A stretch of 45,184 nt of DNA from an uncultured Merdimonas sp. (GCA_944375725.1 CALWAZ010000093.1:1-45184); one strand, 5' to 3'. Counted from the stretch's first letter, positions 34,101-41,213 are shown. Made by a program: numbers and translations. Notes: generated by a model not told the origin, from the letters alone.

Positions 34101-35709
34101 TATTACAGAGCCGCATGGGTCGCAGGTGGGCTTTATGCTCACAGACGTGCAGACAGGTGTGACAGAGGATGGAAAGAGCGATAAGACTACTATTCCGGAG
34201 ATGACGCGGATCATTCTGGAAAACCCATTTGTAACCGGAGAAGTCCGTGTAAATAAGGACGGCGAAATGCTGGAGAGCTGGACCCTGCTGGATAAGGCAG
34301 CCGCATTTGTGAAGTCGCTCTTCCACTATGAGAAGAAAGCGCTGGAAGGCGTGGAGTTTACCGTATACGCGGCAGAGGATATCATGCACCCGGACGGTGT
34401 GACCGGACTGGTATTCCACAAAGGAGACATTGTGGCGGAAGGAGTCAGAAGTATTCAGAGCCCGGCTGTGGCTGAGACAGACAAGCTTGGCACCGTGAGC
34501 TTTTCGGGCATGTATCTGGGAAATTACAAGATTGTGGAGACAGCTGCGGCCGAAGGCTATGTGCGGGATACGGAACCGAGAACCTTCACACTGGCTTATG
34601 TGGATGGTTATACCGATCCGGTTCCGGCTGTGGAAGGCGGTTTTGAGTGGACAAATCCGCGGCAGAAAGTAAATGTGGAAGTTTTAAAGACAGATCTGGA
34701 GACCGGAGAGCCTGTCCCGGGCGCAGTCCTCGGCCTCTATGCGGACGAAAATATCCGCAACGCTCAGGACACGGTAATCGTGGACGCAGGTACTCTTCTG
34801 GAAAGCAGTGAGACAGGGGCAGACGGCCTGGCACATTTTTCATCTGATCTTCCGGTGGGATACCGCTATGCGGTACAGGAAATTTCAGCGCCGGAGGGCT
34901 ACCTGAAGTCTGAGCAGAAGCAGGAATTTGATTTTGCCTATGCGAGAGATGGTATGGAGACTGTACAGGTAAGCCTTTCCATTGAAAATCAGCCAAATGA
35001 TGTGGAGATTGAGGTAGAAAAATCTGCTCCGGAACAGACAAAAGAAAATGAGACGCTCTGTTACAGCATAGAGAAAGTACGGAATGCCGGAAACTGTACA
35101 GTGGACAACTTTACACTGACTGACAGGCTTCCGGCCCAGGCGGAGCTCACAGAGCTGAAGACGGGTACATTTAAAGGCCTGAAAGATACAGCCAGCTACA
35201 GCGTCTGGTATCAGACCAACCAGAGCAGGGAGTACCGGCTGTGGAAAAATGATATCCGGGCGGATGTCGATACAAATCTGACAGTCAGCGAATTAAATCT
35301 GGCTGCCGGAGAAGAGGTGGTTTCCTTCCAGTACCGGTTTGGAACGGTAAACAAAGGCTTCACCGAGCTGGAAAAGCCGGAATATCTGGTAAGGATAAAA
35401 ACAGGCCTGAAGAATGGGGAAGAGATTGTAAACCGGATTGAACTTGCGGGCGGTAAACTGGGAATCACTTATACGGCAGAGGATGAGACGACTACTCGTC
35501 TGGATAAACCGCAGACACCGGATCACGGTTCCGGAGACGGCGGCAGGCCGGTACAGACCGGCAATGTGCCCACAGGGGACAACACAGAAATGGGACTGTA
35601 TCTGGGTCTGATCTGTGTGGCAGGAACTGTGGCGGCATCCCTGCTGGCAGCAGGAAAGAAGCCGTTGAAATTTACCAGAAAGTCCAATAAAATGAAAGGA
35701 GAAAAATAG
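25114..35709 (+). CDS. Giant sortase-anchored surface protein with VWA, Cna-B, SpaA-type and DUF11 domains
   Basis: A 3531-residue secreted adhesin-like protein. In order: signal peptide (1-32, cleavage after VSA); an acidic linker; a VWA domain (about 320-626) whose metal motif is DRTRT instead of DxSxS; a Cna-B domain (about 750-860); some eight SpaA-type isopeptide domains (about 863-2156); five DUF11 repeats (about 2173-2769); four more SpaA-type domains (about 2800-3290); a last DUF11-like domain; and a C-terminal sorting signal VPTGD (3485-3489), a hydrophobic helix and a basic tail. Sortase would attach it to the wall. SpaA-type and Cna-B domains usually form internal Lys-Asn bonds that stiffen the stalk. 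The ATG at 25114 follows AAAGGA and starts the signal peptide; an upstream ATG (25054) does not. Its ligand is unknown. Confidence 0.9.
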   Translation: MKKRRKAGIRLAAALLALVLSIPASLPGSVSAAEQPQTVYEQEAEQPDVLQEIPEEEAAFAGTVEEEEHTESSAEPDSAAEEELEISVTVSGQGEAVRISFDQETYRPGDTVTAVLTPDPGYGLDPEGISVTEEDGTVLEYQLDGPGGDGSATLSFQAGSQRILVAAEAVPRPRYQLTVTEEALEEGASVFDVSVEPDELYEGAEVRISAGYTGDQIWTATVTYGEENQDLEFSLSASGIAFEMPAADVEVVLSEREDQNLGDLSAEDSSIAGDWQGSTSSTQKEYEPDVELSKSARWTDIEDGYAELTIAEKDTSDYANIPVDYIIILDRTRTMSLNGSTWEQGAEEGVINENSPCINPSHYYSKDGTDFNLVDYYTGYTRSGGTWVDNLPGGAGSWTKRHYDASGRQIAVSYGNGCQDRLTMAKQAIYELLDQIAEDNADVPAGKIKSRVAFWSFADGTYYGGYDPYRERGLYNYTPWTENYDAVKNAVNGVKTYSGTYYYESLREVCDMITERNQTDQSRAGIYTKVIFISDGICGDNPAGNGHDRNQVRSLAEQIKGMPNTDLFTLAIGMPSGSEGAELLAELATQRSDGVYTANFWQDLSFSGGTGSAFARTLFSIHEKAGEIKAADKVLSDQIETKYWEPVEVVSADGGTASVSLDKNTGKLTWNVPEGAGRTYRCTIRLKLKDEYRYLLSDTSYPTNRDQDGAAADPTKAGAVMSYTIEGGIYNRETRKTGVVTPKLKYGTVEFTGKKNWTVDGSRTDSVTARLMRTLPSQTAAVQVNNAVTNASRNWAYAFDARVMPDGSEKPLIKYDENGRLVQYEVTETIPEYYTKLDNIVTAGKAGKDGGSVTDSQLYNEPFKVKAQLEKVDEETGNPLSGAVFTVYAWSERIGGYVPYRGTTDSSSKPYETGTMTGASSGMELAETEKGVYLSPSWLYYSPDNQGKFRIIESSAPEGYFGDWKDDVSVTEDSAEADKKVYDFVISPDASQNQSTITITNNQSGTFGDQRVLGKITFTKNDLEAQDAIPQGGASLAGAEYGLYAAEDIAHQDQSGTVLFQKGEEIPVSYVGAENGVRTYRYDEDGTAEMTTGSGYTIIIENLELGSYYLKEEEAGEGYLADPSEYHFQLEWQGEKVPVVEISDYQVYEQVKKQALSFYKVTGTDNTDRLDPMEGAKFSIYLVSDLADRKYVDVPDEELPQAIIDDFRDPTTLDYSAFRQIRPAIVYDEADSEDVKNSRLVKYVVYQGGTGDGARYDISDYTDNENAYFAAELESDEKGIVTTPSLPYGRYVVIETTTPENTTATRPFVINVQADDEDGTVDGDGQGTLLDDLVILMDRPVMALVKIEKVDSQSKKPVLKEGASYLIRDVEGAWFDYYTAEMTTAQKNAYKEQYGDLVVQYSQGVYLGTEENPYTTKLIQSETDETGNVYIETPQELPAGTYELEELSAPEGYVLQGHEGVIAKDTSIESGNQTYYETEEEGAWAKTPQGVTRFIVSSSEAVYDSSIGAYIVTARQQNDPAIGKISIYAEGEKLVSAAQEGSTILSRLGDALSRFFGYVKGLIGLDVPDEQGMTEAELSEYKDYVFHYEIQPIAGAEFEIRAAEDIYSPEGGANAELLYRAGELVVTLTTNAEGKTWTGQEDWEGTNVAKGLPLGKYTVTQTIAGEGFALSEENAEPREIEISYAGQEVPVIYRDTSYTNPRQKVQIAIEKRDQETEEALSGAVFGLYAAEDIQNYRGKTVVRAGTLIATSETTADENGEVRNAVFAPDLPLGQYYVKELKAPYGYASSDTKINVDASYREDQREVISLTGTVKNAPIRVQVKLMDYYTEVELDGAQMTVLDEDGNAFTTFLTVHEGNPVLRGLETGKTYTLKELVSPEGYHYNLYIREDYETSKEGIELEKTYADESGAVTDSVKFTVLDEDELQIVSVFNKPLLGELTIEKTGEEATGTTSTTDENGNLLETPVYELKGLPGAEYVLRAKENIEYPDGYTGTLFEAGSVVLDEYAAIQDAQNTLLRNYKLEIVDNIGELSDVSAYLGVKYDTDASEEEMEAFYAEHGADVERQIPSAEEIADNETRFEGTPVSWVLRTNEDGLVRLSGLPLGEYEVIEVKAPAGYYRDKTECVQAVTVAAPENMSGRPEELVSVEVQYENAKQEIETPPETPDTPKPTEIVYHPDVTITKQADRDVYDPGETVTYHITVSNTGDVDLENLRVDDSLAGGQIEVIEYLAVGETCAFDYEYMIPEDAAAGSRIDNTVHVIGTPVIPDPGTDEYGQPVVVDPSSYVEPEDSDLEKVFVRGADIIVKKTADKRIYAPGDTAFYTIEVLNPNAHELRDVLVRDSLGGSFKLTAAQEKTDGITLNEDGTVSIAALPGGGKVSLRYEYQIPEDASAGQIENLVIATGESTDPEYKKPDISLTKKAEKYVYQPGETVNYTLTVTNTGNVDLDHVTVEDSLNGGIWVDSPDIGDLAIGESVTLAYQYTIPEDAAEGEKIKNVAVAIGTMVPEPEDSEHPGEPEQPEEVKDTDEEEVTVENSSAPAIDIVKSVDRKVLKPGETAVYTLIVTNTGNTDLEDVAVTDSNMDLGAEGSIGALAIGESRTVTYTFTVPEETENGTVLPNTASVTGTEKLPEDSTEEPRTVEDTDEEEIRVETDQPVEDEDEEIILVRNPKISITKKAEKQVYKPGETAVYTIVVTNTGDCALTDVSVKEEILTEGIFTDSTKGTFEGTLAEIGSLSVRESVSLTFEYQIPEEAENGTAIYNIVTTKGTTEPVLAPMVPEFPDGTPNYLSEKTVSDSDDEVVYVETVPAGMAVTKYSVDEGVRTEQAGAEFTLYAAKDVKNLHGAVIYTAGQEIETAISGEDGIARFITDVPVGVYRITETKAPAGHYSSGKEIIFEVNKAQHNDNIHYLSFHDYMENAVTAVHVKLVDDMTGNELAGASLQVTDPSGNPVEAWITETSDGYIIKRLNPDTQYTITETMPRDGYLVEFTGASMISENGIITEPHGSQVGFMLTDVQTGVTEDGKSDKTTIPEMTRIILENPFVTGEVRVNKDGEMLESWTLLDKAAAFVKSLFHYEKKALEGVEFTVYAAEDIMHPDGVTGLVFHKGDIVAEGVRSIQSPAVAETDKLGTVSFSGMYLGNYKIVETAAAEGYVRDTEPRTFTLAYVDGYTDPVPAVEGGFEWTNPRQKVNVEVLKTDLETGEPVPGAVLGLYADENIRNAQDTVIVDAGTLLESSETGADGLAHFSSDLPVGYRYAVQEISAPEGYLKSEQKQEFDFAYARDGMETVQVSLSIENQPNDVEIEVEKSAPEQTKENETLCYSIEKVRNAGNCTVDNFTLTDRLPAQAELTELKTGTFKGLKDTASYSVWYQTNQSREYRLWKNDIRADVDTNLTVSELNLAAGEEVVSFQYRFGTVNKGFTELEKPEYLVRIKTGLKNGEEIVNRIELAGGKLGITYTAEDETTTRLDKPQTPDHGSGDGGRPVQTGNVPTGDNTEMGLYLGLICVAGTVAASLLAAGKKPLKFTRKSNKMKGEK
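31630..33420 (+). repeat. Five DUF11 repeats inside the giant protein
   Basis: Five consecutive domains of roughly 90-120 residues share the frame KxADxxVYxPGETVxYxxxVxNTGxxxLxxVxVxDS, ending in VPEDA-type and IxNxVxxxGT strands. They begin near 31630, 32010, 32350, 32720 and 33110. Between them lie very acidic, proline-rich linkers. The array probably forms a rod that lengthens the stalk. Confidence 0.75.
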
Positions 35710-35828
35710 CTGCCAAAGCATTGAAAGAATGCACTTTGCCGGACTGTTTCCTGTTTGATTAGACAATGGATTGTCCCTTGGGACACTGGCGTTTAAGAGA
35801 ATGACAGAGATACAAAAGAGAAAGAAAA

Positions 35829-35889
35829 GGGCCTCAAAAGGATAGGATATCAATCAATCCGGAATGCTTAAGAGGCTCTTTTTATTTTT
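35829..35889 (+). terminator. Terminator of the giant surface protein gene
   Basis: GGGCCTC (35829-35835) pairs with GAGGCTC (35872-35878), one G-U, across a long loop with its own weak stem, followed by TTTTTATTTTT. A smaller TGTCCC/GGGACA hairpin lies upstream at about 35770-35785. Confidence 0.65.
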
Positions 35890-35913
35890 GCATTTTACAG
35901 GTTCCGGATAGTA

Positions 35914-35966
35914 TTGACAAGGCAGTCTAACAATGTTAGTCTAAAGATAGACTAACGCTGTTAGAC
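35914..35966 (+). promoter_or_regulatory. blaI-M56 promoter with two BlaI-type operators
   Basis: TTGACA (35914-35919), a 17-bp spacer and TAGTCT (35937-35942). Two 17-bp dyads, GTCTAACAATGTTAGTC (35925-35941) and GACTAACGCTGTTAGAC (35950-35966), lie 25 bp apart centre to centre. The first covers the spacer and -10 and the second the start region. The whole 42-bp block is itself nearly palindromic. BlaI/MecI repressors bind such dyads. Confidence 0.8.
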
Positions 35967-36049
35967 AAACTGTACGCCAAAGCGGAAATGAAATCAAAAT
36001 TACCGCAGAATCCGGGTTCATGCCTGGAATGACAGAGGGGGAGAAAAAA

Positions 36050-36448
36050 ATGGAACCATACAAGCTTGGAGAAATGGAACAGAAATTTGCGGATCTGATC
36101 TGGGAGAAGGAACCGGTCTCTTCCAGGGAACTGACCAGGCTTTGTGAAGAAGCCTTTGGCTGGAAGCGGACAACCACCTACACTATGCTGAAAAGACTCT
36201 GTGTGAGAGGAATTTTTGCCAACGAGCATGGGCGGGTCAGGGCGTTGATGACAAGAGAAGACTTTCTGGCGGCTCAGGGAGAGCAGTTTCTGGAGGAGCA
36301 CTTTGAGGGCTCTCTTCCAAAATTTCTGACGGCGTTTTCCCACAGAAAGCGTCTGAGTGGGAAGGAGATTGCGGAACTGAAAAAGCTGATTGAAGAATAT
36401 GGGGAGGAAGAAGATGGAAGGACGGCTTCTGGAAAGAGCGCTGATTGA
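36050..36448 (+). CDS. BlaI/MecI/CopY family repressor
   Basis: A 132-residue winged-helix repressor with the family pattern: LGEMEQKFADLIWEKEPVSSRELTRL, then WKRTTTYTMLKRLCVRGIF as recognition helix and wing, and a C-terminal dimerisation region around SHRKRLSGKEIAELKKLIEEY. BlaI repressors leave DNA after cleavage triggered by their partner protease. The ATG at 36050 follows GAGGGGGAG; an ATG at 36020 would add ten residues without better support. It overlaps the M56 gene by 35 bases, and it is expected to repress its own promoter through the two dyads. There is no beta-lactamase or PBP gene beside it, so the regulated output is open. Confidence 0.92.
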   Translation: MEPYKLGEMEQKFADLIWEKEPVSSRELTRLCEEAFGWKRTTTYTMLKRLCVRGIFANEHGRVRALMTREDFLAAQGEQFLEEHFEGSLPKFLTAFSHRKRLSGKEIAELKKLIEEYGEEEDGRTASGKSAD

Positions 36449-38960
36449 GGTGCTGAATATGAGTCTGACGGCCAGCGTGGTGATTCTGGCAGTCTTTGCG
36501 GCAAGGCTTCTGCTGAAAAGGGCGCCGCGTGTCTTTTCCTATGCGCTCTGGGCGGTGGTATTGTTCCGGCTTCTCTGTCCGGTATCTTTTTCCGCGCCTC
36601 AGTCTCTCCTGGGGACTCTCCGGAATGAGGCGGGCGGCGGAGGGCGTATGGAATATATTCCGGAGGATATCGGATATCAGATGAATCCGGAGGTTCAGCT
36701 CCCCGGGCAGTCCGTAAATGAGAATGTGGATGAGAGGATCCAAGCTTCTCTTCCCCAGGGAAATCCGCAGGGCTCCGTAAATCCGCTGCAGATTTTTCTG
36801 TATCTGGCTGCGCGGGTCTGGATTCTTGGAATCGGGATTCTGGCATTTTACAGCATGGTTTCCCTGATACGTCTCAGAAAGAGGCTCAAAACCGCAGTGC
36901 GGGATGAGGGCAGGATCTGGCGGTTCCCCTGGAAAGGTACGCCCTTTGTGTACGGGCTTTTCCGGCCCCGCATCTATTTGCCGGACAGCCTGACAGAGCA
37001 GGAAGAACGATATATCCTTCTGCATGAGAAGATTCATATCCGCCGGGGAGATCAGGTTTTCCGGGCACTGGCCTGGGCGGCTCTGATCCTGCACTGGTTT
37101 AATCCTCTGGTATGGGCGGCCTTTCATTTCAGCGGAAAAGATATGGAAATGTCCTGCGACGAGGCAGTTTTAAAAAAGCTGGGAAATGGTGTAAAAAAGG
37201 AATACTCGGCGTCCCTGCTGGCACTGGCCTCCGGACATTATGGCCGCGGCGGAATGCCGCTGGCCTTTGGGGAAGGCAGCACGGGAAGCCGCATCCGCGG
37301 TATCCTGAGATACCGCAGGCCTGGGCGGCTTCTGGCAGGAGCGGCGCTGGCGCTCTGCGTGGTTCTGGCAGTCTGGCTGGCGGCCAATCCGGCGCCGGAT
37401 TCTTCCGGTAACCGGAACGTCTATTATGGAATTACCGAAAGGGTGGAGACTGCGGACGGCGGTGAACGGCTGGTGGTAAGGATTCCGCGTCTTGGCGATC
37501 TGGAGATACCGGAGACGGAAAAGATCGAAAGCACTCTGGAAGGGCGCGCGGAGGAAATTCAGGACAGGCCGGCATATATGGAAGGTTCGGGAAACAGTCT
37601 GATTCAGGAAGGAGATTTGCTGCGCATGGTGTTTCCGGCAGGCAGAGAGATTTCCGTGCGGGAGACATACCCCGCCGGTTTCTCTGAGGCGGCAGAGAGG
37701 ATTGAGATCATAGGACAAGGTCTGGCCATGCGCTATGAAGGGGCAGACCTTTACCGTATTGCGGTGTCCCTGGAACTTGCTGAAGAGGCAGAGCCGGGAG
37801 ATGTCCTTCACATTTATTATGACGCAAATGAAAACGCCGGCCAGCCGGGAGAGGCGGTGGAGGAAGAGCTGCTGGCTTCAGTCCCTGTTCTGGAGACAGA
37901 CGCGGAAAACCGCGGTATCTGGGTGGAACTGTCCACGGAGCAGACGGAACTCTTCCTGTCAAGCTTTGATTCCGGCATTACCTGCGGTCTGGAGAAAACG
38001 GACCATACAGCTGAAAGCGGCAGCCAGGAGCCCCAGATGCTGCGGGCAGAGGCGTTTGATGACGGAGATTTGGAGGGCAGATGGATGGTGCAGGCCTATT
38101 CTGTATCCAGAAGCGCGCGGTGCATTGATCTGTACCGCATGGATGGGCAGACGCAGGAAGAAGCGGCGGGGAATCCAAGCCTGGAATTTTCTGCGGACTG
38201 TATGTTCATGGTAAACCGGAAGATGGATCAGCAGTATTATGAAGAAACTGATTTTTCTGGCTTTGCGGATGCAGTGATGGATGGAGCAGGCAGTCTGGAC
38301 GGTCCTTTTAAAACTCTGGTCTGCGAGTTTAAAGAAGGAGTGATTGTGCGGGCAGATCTTCTATATGAACTGGAGGCATATGGAATCCGCTGGGAGCCGA
38401 TGGCGGGAGATTCCTTTTTTACAGATATGCAGGAGATTACAGGGCTGAACGGGCAGCAGCTCCTGGATGCTTATTATACACTTGCCGGGACAGAACAGAT
38501 GAGCATTGAAGGAGGAGGAACAGCGGATATGGAGATATATACCGGCAACATTGGCGATGGAGACAGCGGAATTGTCCTGTTTCTGGATGAGGAGGGTTTT
38601 TTCTTCTATTCACTGGGCGCCCACACGGCCCGGGCCGGATGGAATAATATTTATCTGGGAGAGCTTGATGGCGCGGATTTTATTTTGACGCTGCATATAG
38701 AAGACAGGGATACCTACGGAAGATATGATTATATAGTTTTTGAGCCGATAGAACATGGAATCCGGCAGGCTGCGGGAAGCAGCTTTGAGTGGGGCAGCGG
38801 AAACGTGGTTTATAATGAGGAATATTTCCAGGAATGGGCGGAACAGCTGAACCTTTATCTGGAAAACAGCCATCTGCTTTTAAGCACCCAGGAAGGGGAG
38901 CTTCGGGTGGAGAGGGGCTCGGAGGCTGACAGATATAATTATGAGACTCTTAAACCCTGA
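36414..38960 (+). CDS. M56 (BlaR1-like) membrane metalloprotease with a long unknown extracellular domain
   Basis: An 848-residue partner of the BlaI repressor. The N-terminal half has membrane helices near residues 17-35, 42-60, 128-150 and 305-324. The cytoplasmic zinc protease has HEKIH (H204, E205, H208) and the third ligand E245 in DMEMSCDEAV. From about 330 on, some 520 residues lie outside the cell. They do not show the SxxK, SxN or KTG motifs of a penicillin-binding sensor, so a beta-lactam signal is unlikely; I recognise no domain. GGGAGG precedes the ATG, which lies inside the end of blaI. Presumably an external signal activates cleavage of BlaI. A promoter follows soon, so it is the last gene of its operon. 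Confidence 0.88.
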   Translation: MEGRLLERALIEVLNMSLTASVVILAVFAARLLLKRAPRVFSYALWAVVLFRLLCPVSFSAPQSLLGTLRNEAGGGGRMEYIPEDIGYQMNPEVQLPGQSVNENVDERIQASLPQGNPQGSVNPLQIFLYLAARVWILGIGILAFYSMVSLIRLRKRLKTAVRDEGRIWRFPWKGTPFVYGLFRPRIYLPDSLTEQEERYILLHEKIHIRRGDQVFRALAWAALILHWFNPLVWAAFHFSGKDMEMSCDEAVLKKLGNGVKKEYSASLLALASGHYGRGGMPLAFGEGSTGSRIRGILRYRRPGRLLAGAALALCVVLAVWLAANPAPDSSGNRNVYYGITERVETADGGERLVVRIPRLGDLEIPETEKIESTLEGRAEEIQDRPAYMEGSGNSLIQEGDLLRMVFPAGREISVRETYPAGFSEAAERIEIIGQGLAMRYEGADLYRIAVSLELAEEAEPGDVLHIYYDANENAGQPGEAVEEELLASVPVLETDAENRGIWVELSTEQTELFLSSFDSGITCGLEKTDHTAESGSQEPQMLRAEAFDDGDLEGRWMVQAYSVSRSARCIDLYRMDGQTQEEAAGNPSLEFSADCMFMVNRKMDQQYYEETDFSGFADAVMDGAGSLDGPFKTLVCEFKEGVIVRADLLYELEAYGIRWEPMAGDSFFTDMQEITGLNGQQLLDAYYTLAGTEQMSIEGGGTADMEIYTGNIGDGDSGIVLFLDEEGFFFYSLGAHTARAGWNNIYLGELDGADFILTLHIEDRDTYGRYDYIVFEPIEHGIRQAAGSSFEWGSGNVVYNEEYFQEWAEQLNLYLENSHLLLSTQEGELRVERGSEADRYNYETLKP

Positions 38961-39006
38961 AGCAGGCGTATGTCTTTCTGGCAGGCTTTCATAAAATAAA
39001 AAAGGA

Positions 39007-39035
39007 TTGACCATTTTTCCTCCAGTTGGTATGAT
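39007..39035 (+). promoter_or_regulatory. Promoter of the PfkB sugar kinase
   Basis: TTGACC (39007-39012), a 17-bp spacer and TATGAT (39030-39035). No operator-like repeat is evident in the 80-base leader. Confidence 0.65.
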
Positions 39036-39117
39036 TTTATTAAAACATGTACCTTCCGGTTATAAGCTGTGAAAAGGCGGCCGGGAACCGGAAGACGGGA
39101 GGACTACAGGAGGGACT

Positions 39118-40062
39118 ATGGATTTTATAACGATTGGTGAGATGTTGATTGATTTTATACCAGGCCAGGAAAAAGCAAGCTATATCAGAAACGCGGGCGG
39201 AGCCCCGGCCAATGTGGCTATCGCGGCGGCCAGAAATGGTCTGGAATCCGGTATTTACTGTAAAGTGGGAGAGGATGATTTCGGAAGATTCCTGCTGAAA
39301 ACGCTGCGTGATAATCATGTGACACCCCTTGCGCCTGAGATGACAAAGGACGCGGTCACCACGATGGCCTTTGTGACGCTGGATGAGAATAATGACAGAA
39401 GCTTCACCTTCGCGAGAAAGCCGGGAGCAGACATGATGCTGGATAAGAGTGAGATCAAAGATGAGGATCTGAAGACCTGCCGGCTCATTCAGGCTGGTTC
39501 CTGTTCTCTGTCTGCGGGGAAGGCAGTGGAAGCGACTGAGTATGCCATGGCAAGGACCCATGAGCTGGGGAAAATGGTAGGTTTTGATATCAATTACCGC
39601 AATACCATGTGGAATGACGATAAGGATGCCTGTACAAAGAAGGTACTTTCCATCCTGAAATATGTGGATTTCCTGAAGCTTTCCGATGAGGAGATTGATA
39701 TGGTGGGAGGCCATGACAAGGTGCTTTCTGTCATGAAAGAGTATGATATTGCGGCAGCGGTGCTGACCCTTGGCGGAGGCGGAGCGGAGCTGTTTTTTGA
39801 CGGACAGTCCTATGTGGTTCCGGGATACCGTGTGGATAAGGTGGCCGATACCACAGGCGCCGGCGACGCGTTCTGGGGCGGCTTCCTGTCCTGTGTGCTG
39901 AATCAGGGTGTCTCCTCTGTAACCCAGCTGAACGCGGATATTCTGAAGTACGCGGTTCAGTACGGAAATGTCAGCGGCTCTCTGTCTGTGCGGGAGAAGG
40001 GCGCCATTGCTTCTCTTCCCACCAGAGAAAAGATTGAAAAATTTCTTGCGGAAAATGCCTGA
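39118..40062 (+). CDS. PfkB family carbohydrate kinase, probably fructokinase
   Basis: A 314-residue ribokinase-fold sugar kinase that phosphorylates a sugar with ATP in the cytoplasm. The first PfkB signature is GGAPANVAIAAARNG and the second is DTTGAGDAFWGGF, with the catalytic base D250. The start MDFITIGEMLIDFIP is common among bacterial fructokinases. AGGAGG precedes the ATG. No transport or sugar-regulator gene stands next to it, so fructose is only the most likely substrate. The gene is monocistronic and ends at a hairpin shared with asnA. Confidence 0.88.
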   Translation: MDFITIGEMLIDFIPGQEKASYIRNAGGAPANVAIAAARNGLESGIYCKVGEDDFGRFLLKTLRDNHVTPLAPEMTKDAVTTMAFVTLDENNDRSFTFARKPGADMMLDKSEIKDEDLKTCRLIQAGSCSLSAGKAVEATEYAMARTHELGKMVGFDINYRNTMWNDDKDACTKKVLSILKYVDFLKLSDEEIDMVGGHDKVLSVMKEYDIAAAVLTLGGGGAELFFDGQSYVVPGYRVDKVADTTGAGDAFWGGFLSCVLNQGVSSVTQLNADILKYAVQYGNVSGSLSVREKGAIASLPTREKIEKFLAENA

Positions 40063-40108
40063 TGTGCCGCCGGGGAGCCCGGAAATCAATCAGAGCGTCC
40101 GTACCAGA

Positions 40109-40136
40109 GAAAAGAGAGGGGCTGCCCTCTCTTTTC
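40109..40136. terminator. Hairpin terminator between the kinase gene and asnA
   Basis: GAAAAGAGAGGG pairs perfectly with CCCTCTCTTTTC across a GCTG loop. Both convergent transcripts end near it; the U-residues are within the stem ends. Confidence 0.75.
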
Positions 40137-40202
40137 CGTATACAAAAATTTCAGACAGATTCCGGCCCGGCCTGCAGGCAGGCACCCTGGCAGACAGCTG
40201 TC

Positions 40203-41213
40203 TTACAGCAGATTTACGCCTCTGCGGGCCGCTTCTTCCCGCACTTCGTCAGGCCAGATGGATACCTGAACCTCGCCGATATGGGCTTTCCGCAGATAAA
40301 ACATGCAGATACGTGACTGGCCGATGCCGCCGCCGATGGTATAGGGAAGCTTTTTCTCCAGAATGGCCTTCTGGAAGGGAAGCTCTGCCCGTTCCTCACA
40401 GCCGGCCAGTTTCAGCTGGCGGGCCAGGGAATCCTCGTCCACGCGGATACCCATGGAAGACAGCTCCAGCGCATGGCCCAGAACCGGATACCATACGATA
40501 ATATCGCCGTTTAAGTGCCAGTCGTCATAGTCCGGAGCGCGGCCGTCATGAGGCTTGCCATCCAGAAGCTTATCTCCGATCTCCATCAGGAAAACAGCTC
40601 CCTTTTCCTTCGTGATCAGATCTTCCCGTTCCTTGGGAGTCTTATCCGGATAGCGGTCTGCCAGCTCCTGGGTGGTGATGAAATAGATATCCTTCGGCAG
40701 AATTTCCTCGATATAGTCATACTGGATAGACATATATTTTTCTGTCTTTTTCAGCGCCTTATAGACCTTGCGGACGGTATCCTTTAAGTATTCCACGTTC
40801 CGGTCTTCCTTCAGGATAATCTTTTCCCAGTCCCACTGATCTACATAAATGGAGTGGATATTGTCTGTGTCCTCATCCCGGCGGATGGCGCTCATGTCTG
40901 TGTAAAGTCCCTCTCCGATGTGAAAGCCGTACTGCTTCAGGGCATTGCGCTTCCATTTGGCAAGAGAATGGACGATTTCAGCCGGGCGGTCATTCTGTTC
41001 CTTGATTCCAAAGGTAACAGGGCGCTCCACGCCGTTCAGATTGTCATTGAGTCCGGATTCCGGCGTGACAAACAGGGGAGCGGAAACGCGTAGCAGATAA
41101 AGCTGTTCCGCAAGTGTCTTCTGAAAAAAATCCTTGACCGTCTTAATGGCTATCTGGGTGTCATAGAGGCTTAAGCCAGAAGAGTAGCCGGACGGTATGT
41201 ACAAATGTTCCAT
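40203..41213 (-). CDS. asnA: Aspartate-ammonia ligase (asparagine synthetase A)
   Basis: Makes free asparagine from aspartate, ammonia and ATP through an aspartyl-adenylate. The 336 residues carry the AsnA markers: TPESGLNDNLNGVERPV, IVHSLAKWKRNAL, YTDMSAIRRDE, SIYVDQWDWEKII and GGGIGQSR. It resembles class II aspartyl-tRNA synthetases but has no anticodon domain. The ATG at 41213 is the usual AsnA start. It is divergent from the tRNA-dependent asparagine operon, with overlapping promoters, and has a leader of about 218 bases. The leader lacks a T-box; it has a GC-rich hairpin followed by TTTTTT at a distance, which might be an attenuator. Confidence 0.96.
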   Translation of the reverse strand: MEHLYIPSGYSSGLSLYDTQIAIKTVKDFFQKTLAEQLYLLRVSAPLFVTPESGLNDNLNGVERPVTFGIKEQNDRPAEIVHSLAKWKRNALKQYGFHIGEGLYTDMSAIRRDEDTDNIHSIYVDQWDWEKIILKEDRNVEYLKDTVRKVYKALKKTEKYMSIQYDYIEEILPKDIYFITTQELADRYPDKTPKEREDLITKEKGAVFLMEIGDKLLDGKPHDGRAPDYDDWHLNGDIIVWYPVLGHALELSSMGIRVDEDSLARQLKLAGCEERAELPFQKAILEKKLPYTIGGGIGQSRICMFYLRKAHIGEVQVSIWPDEVREEAARRGVNLL

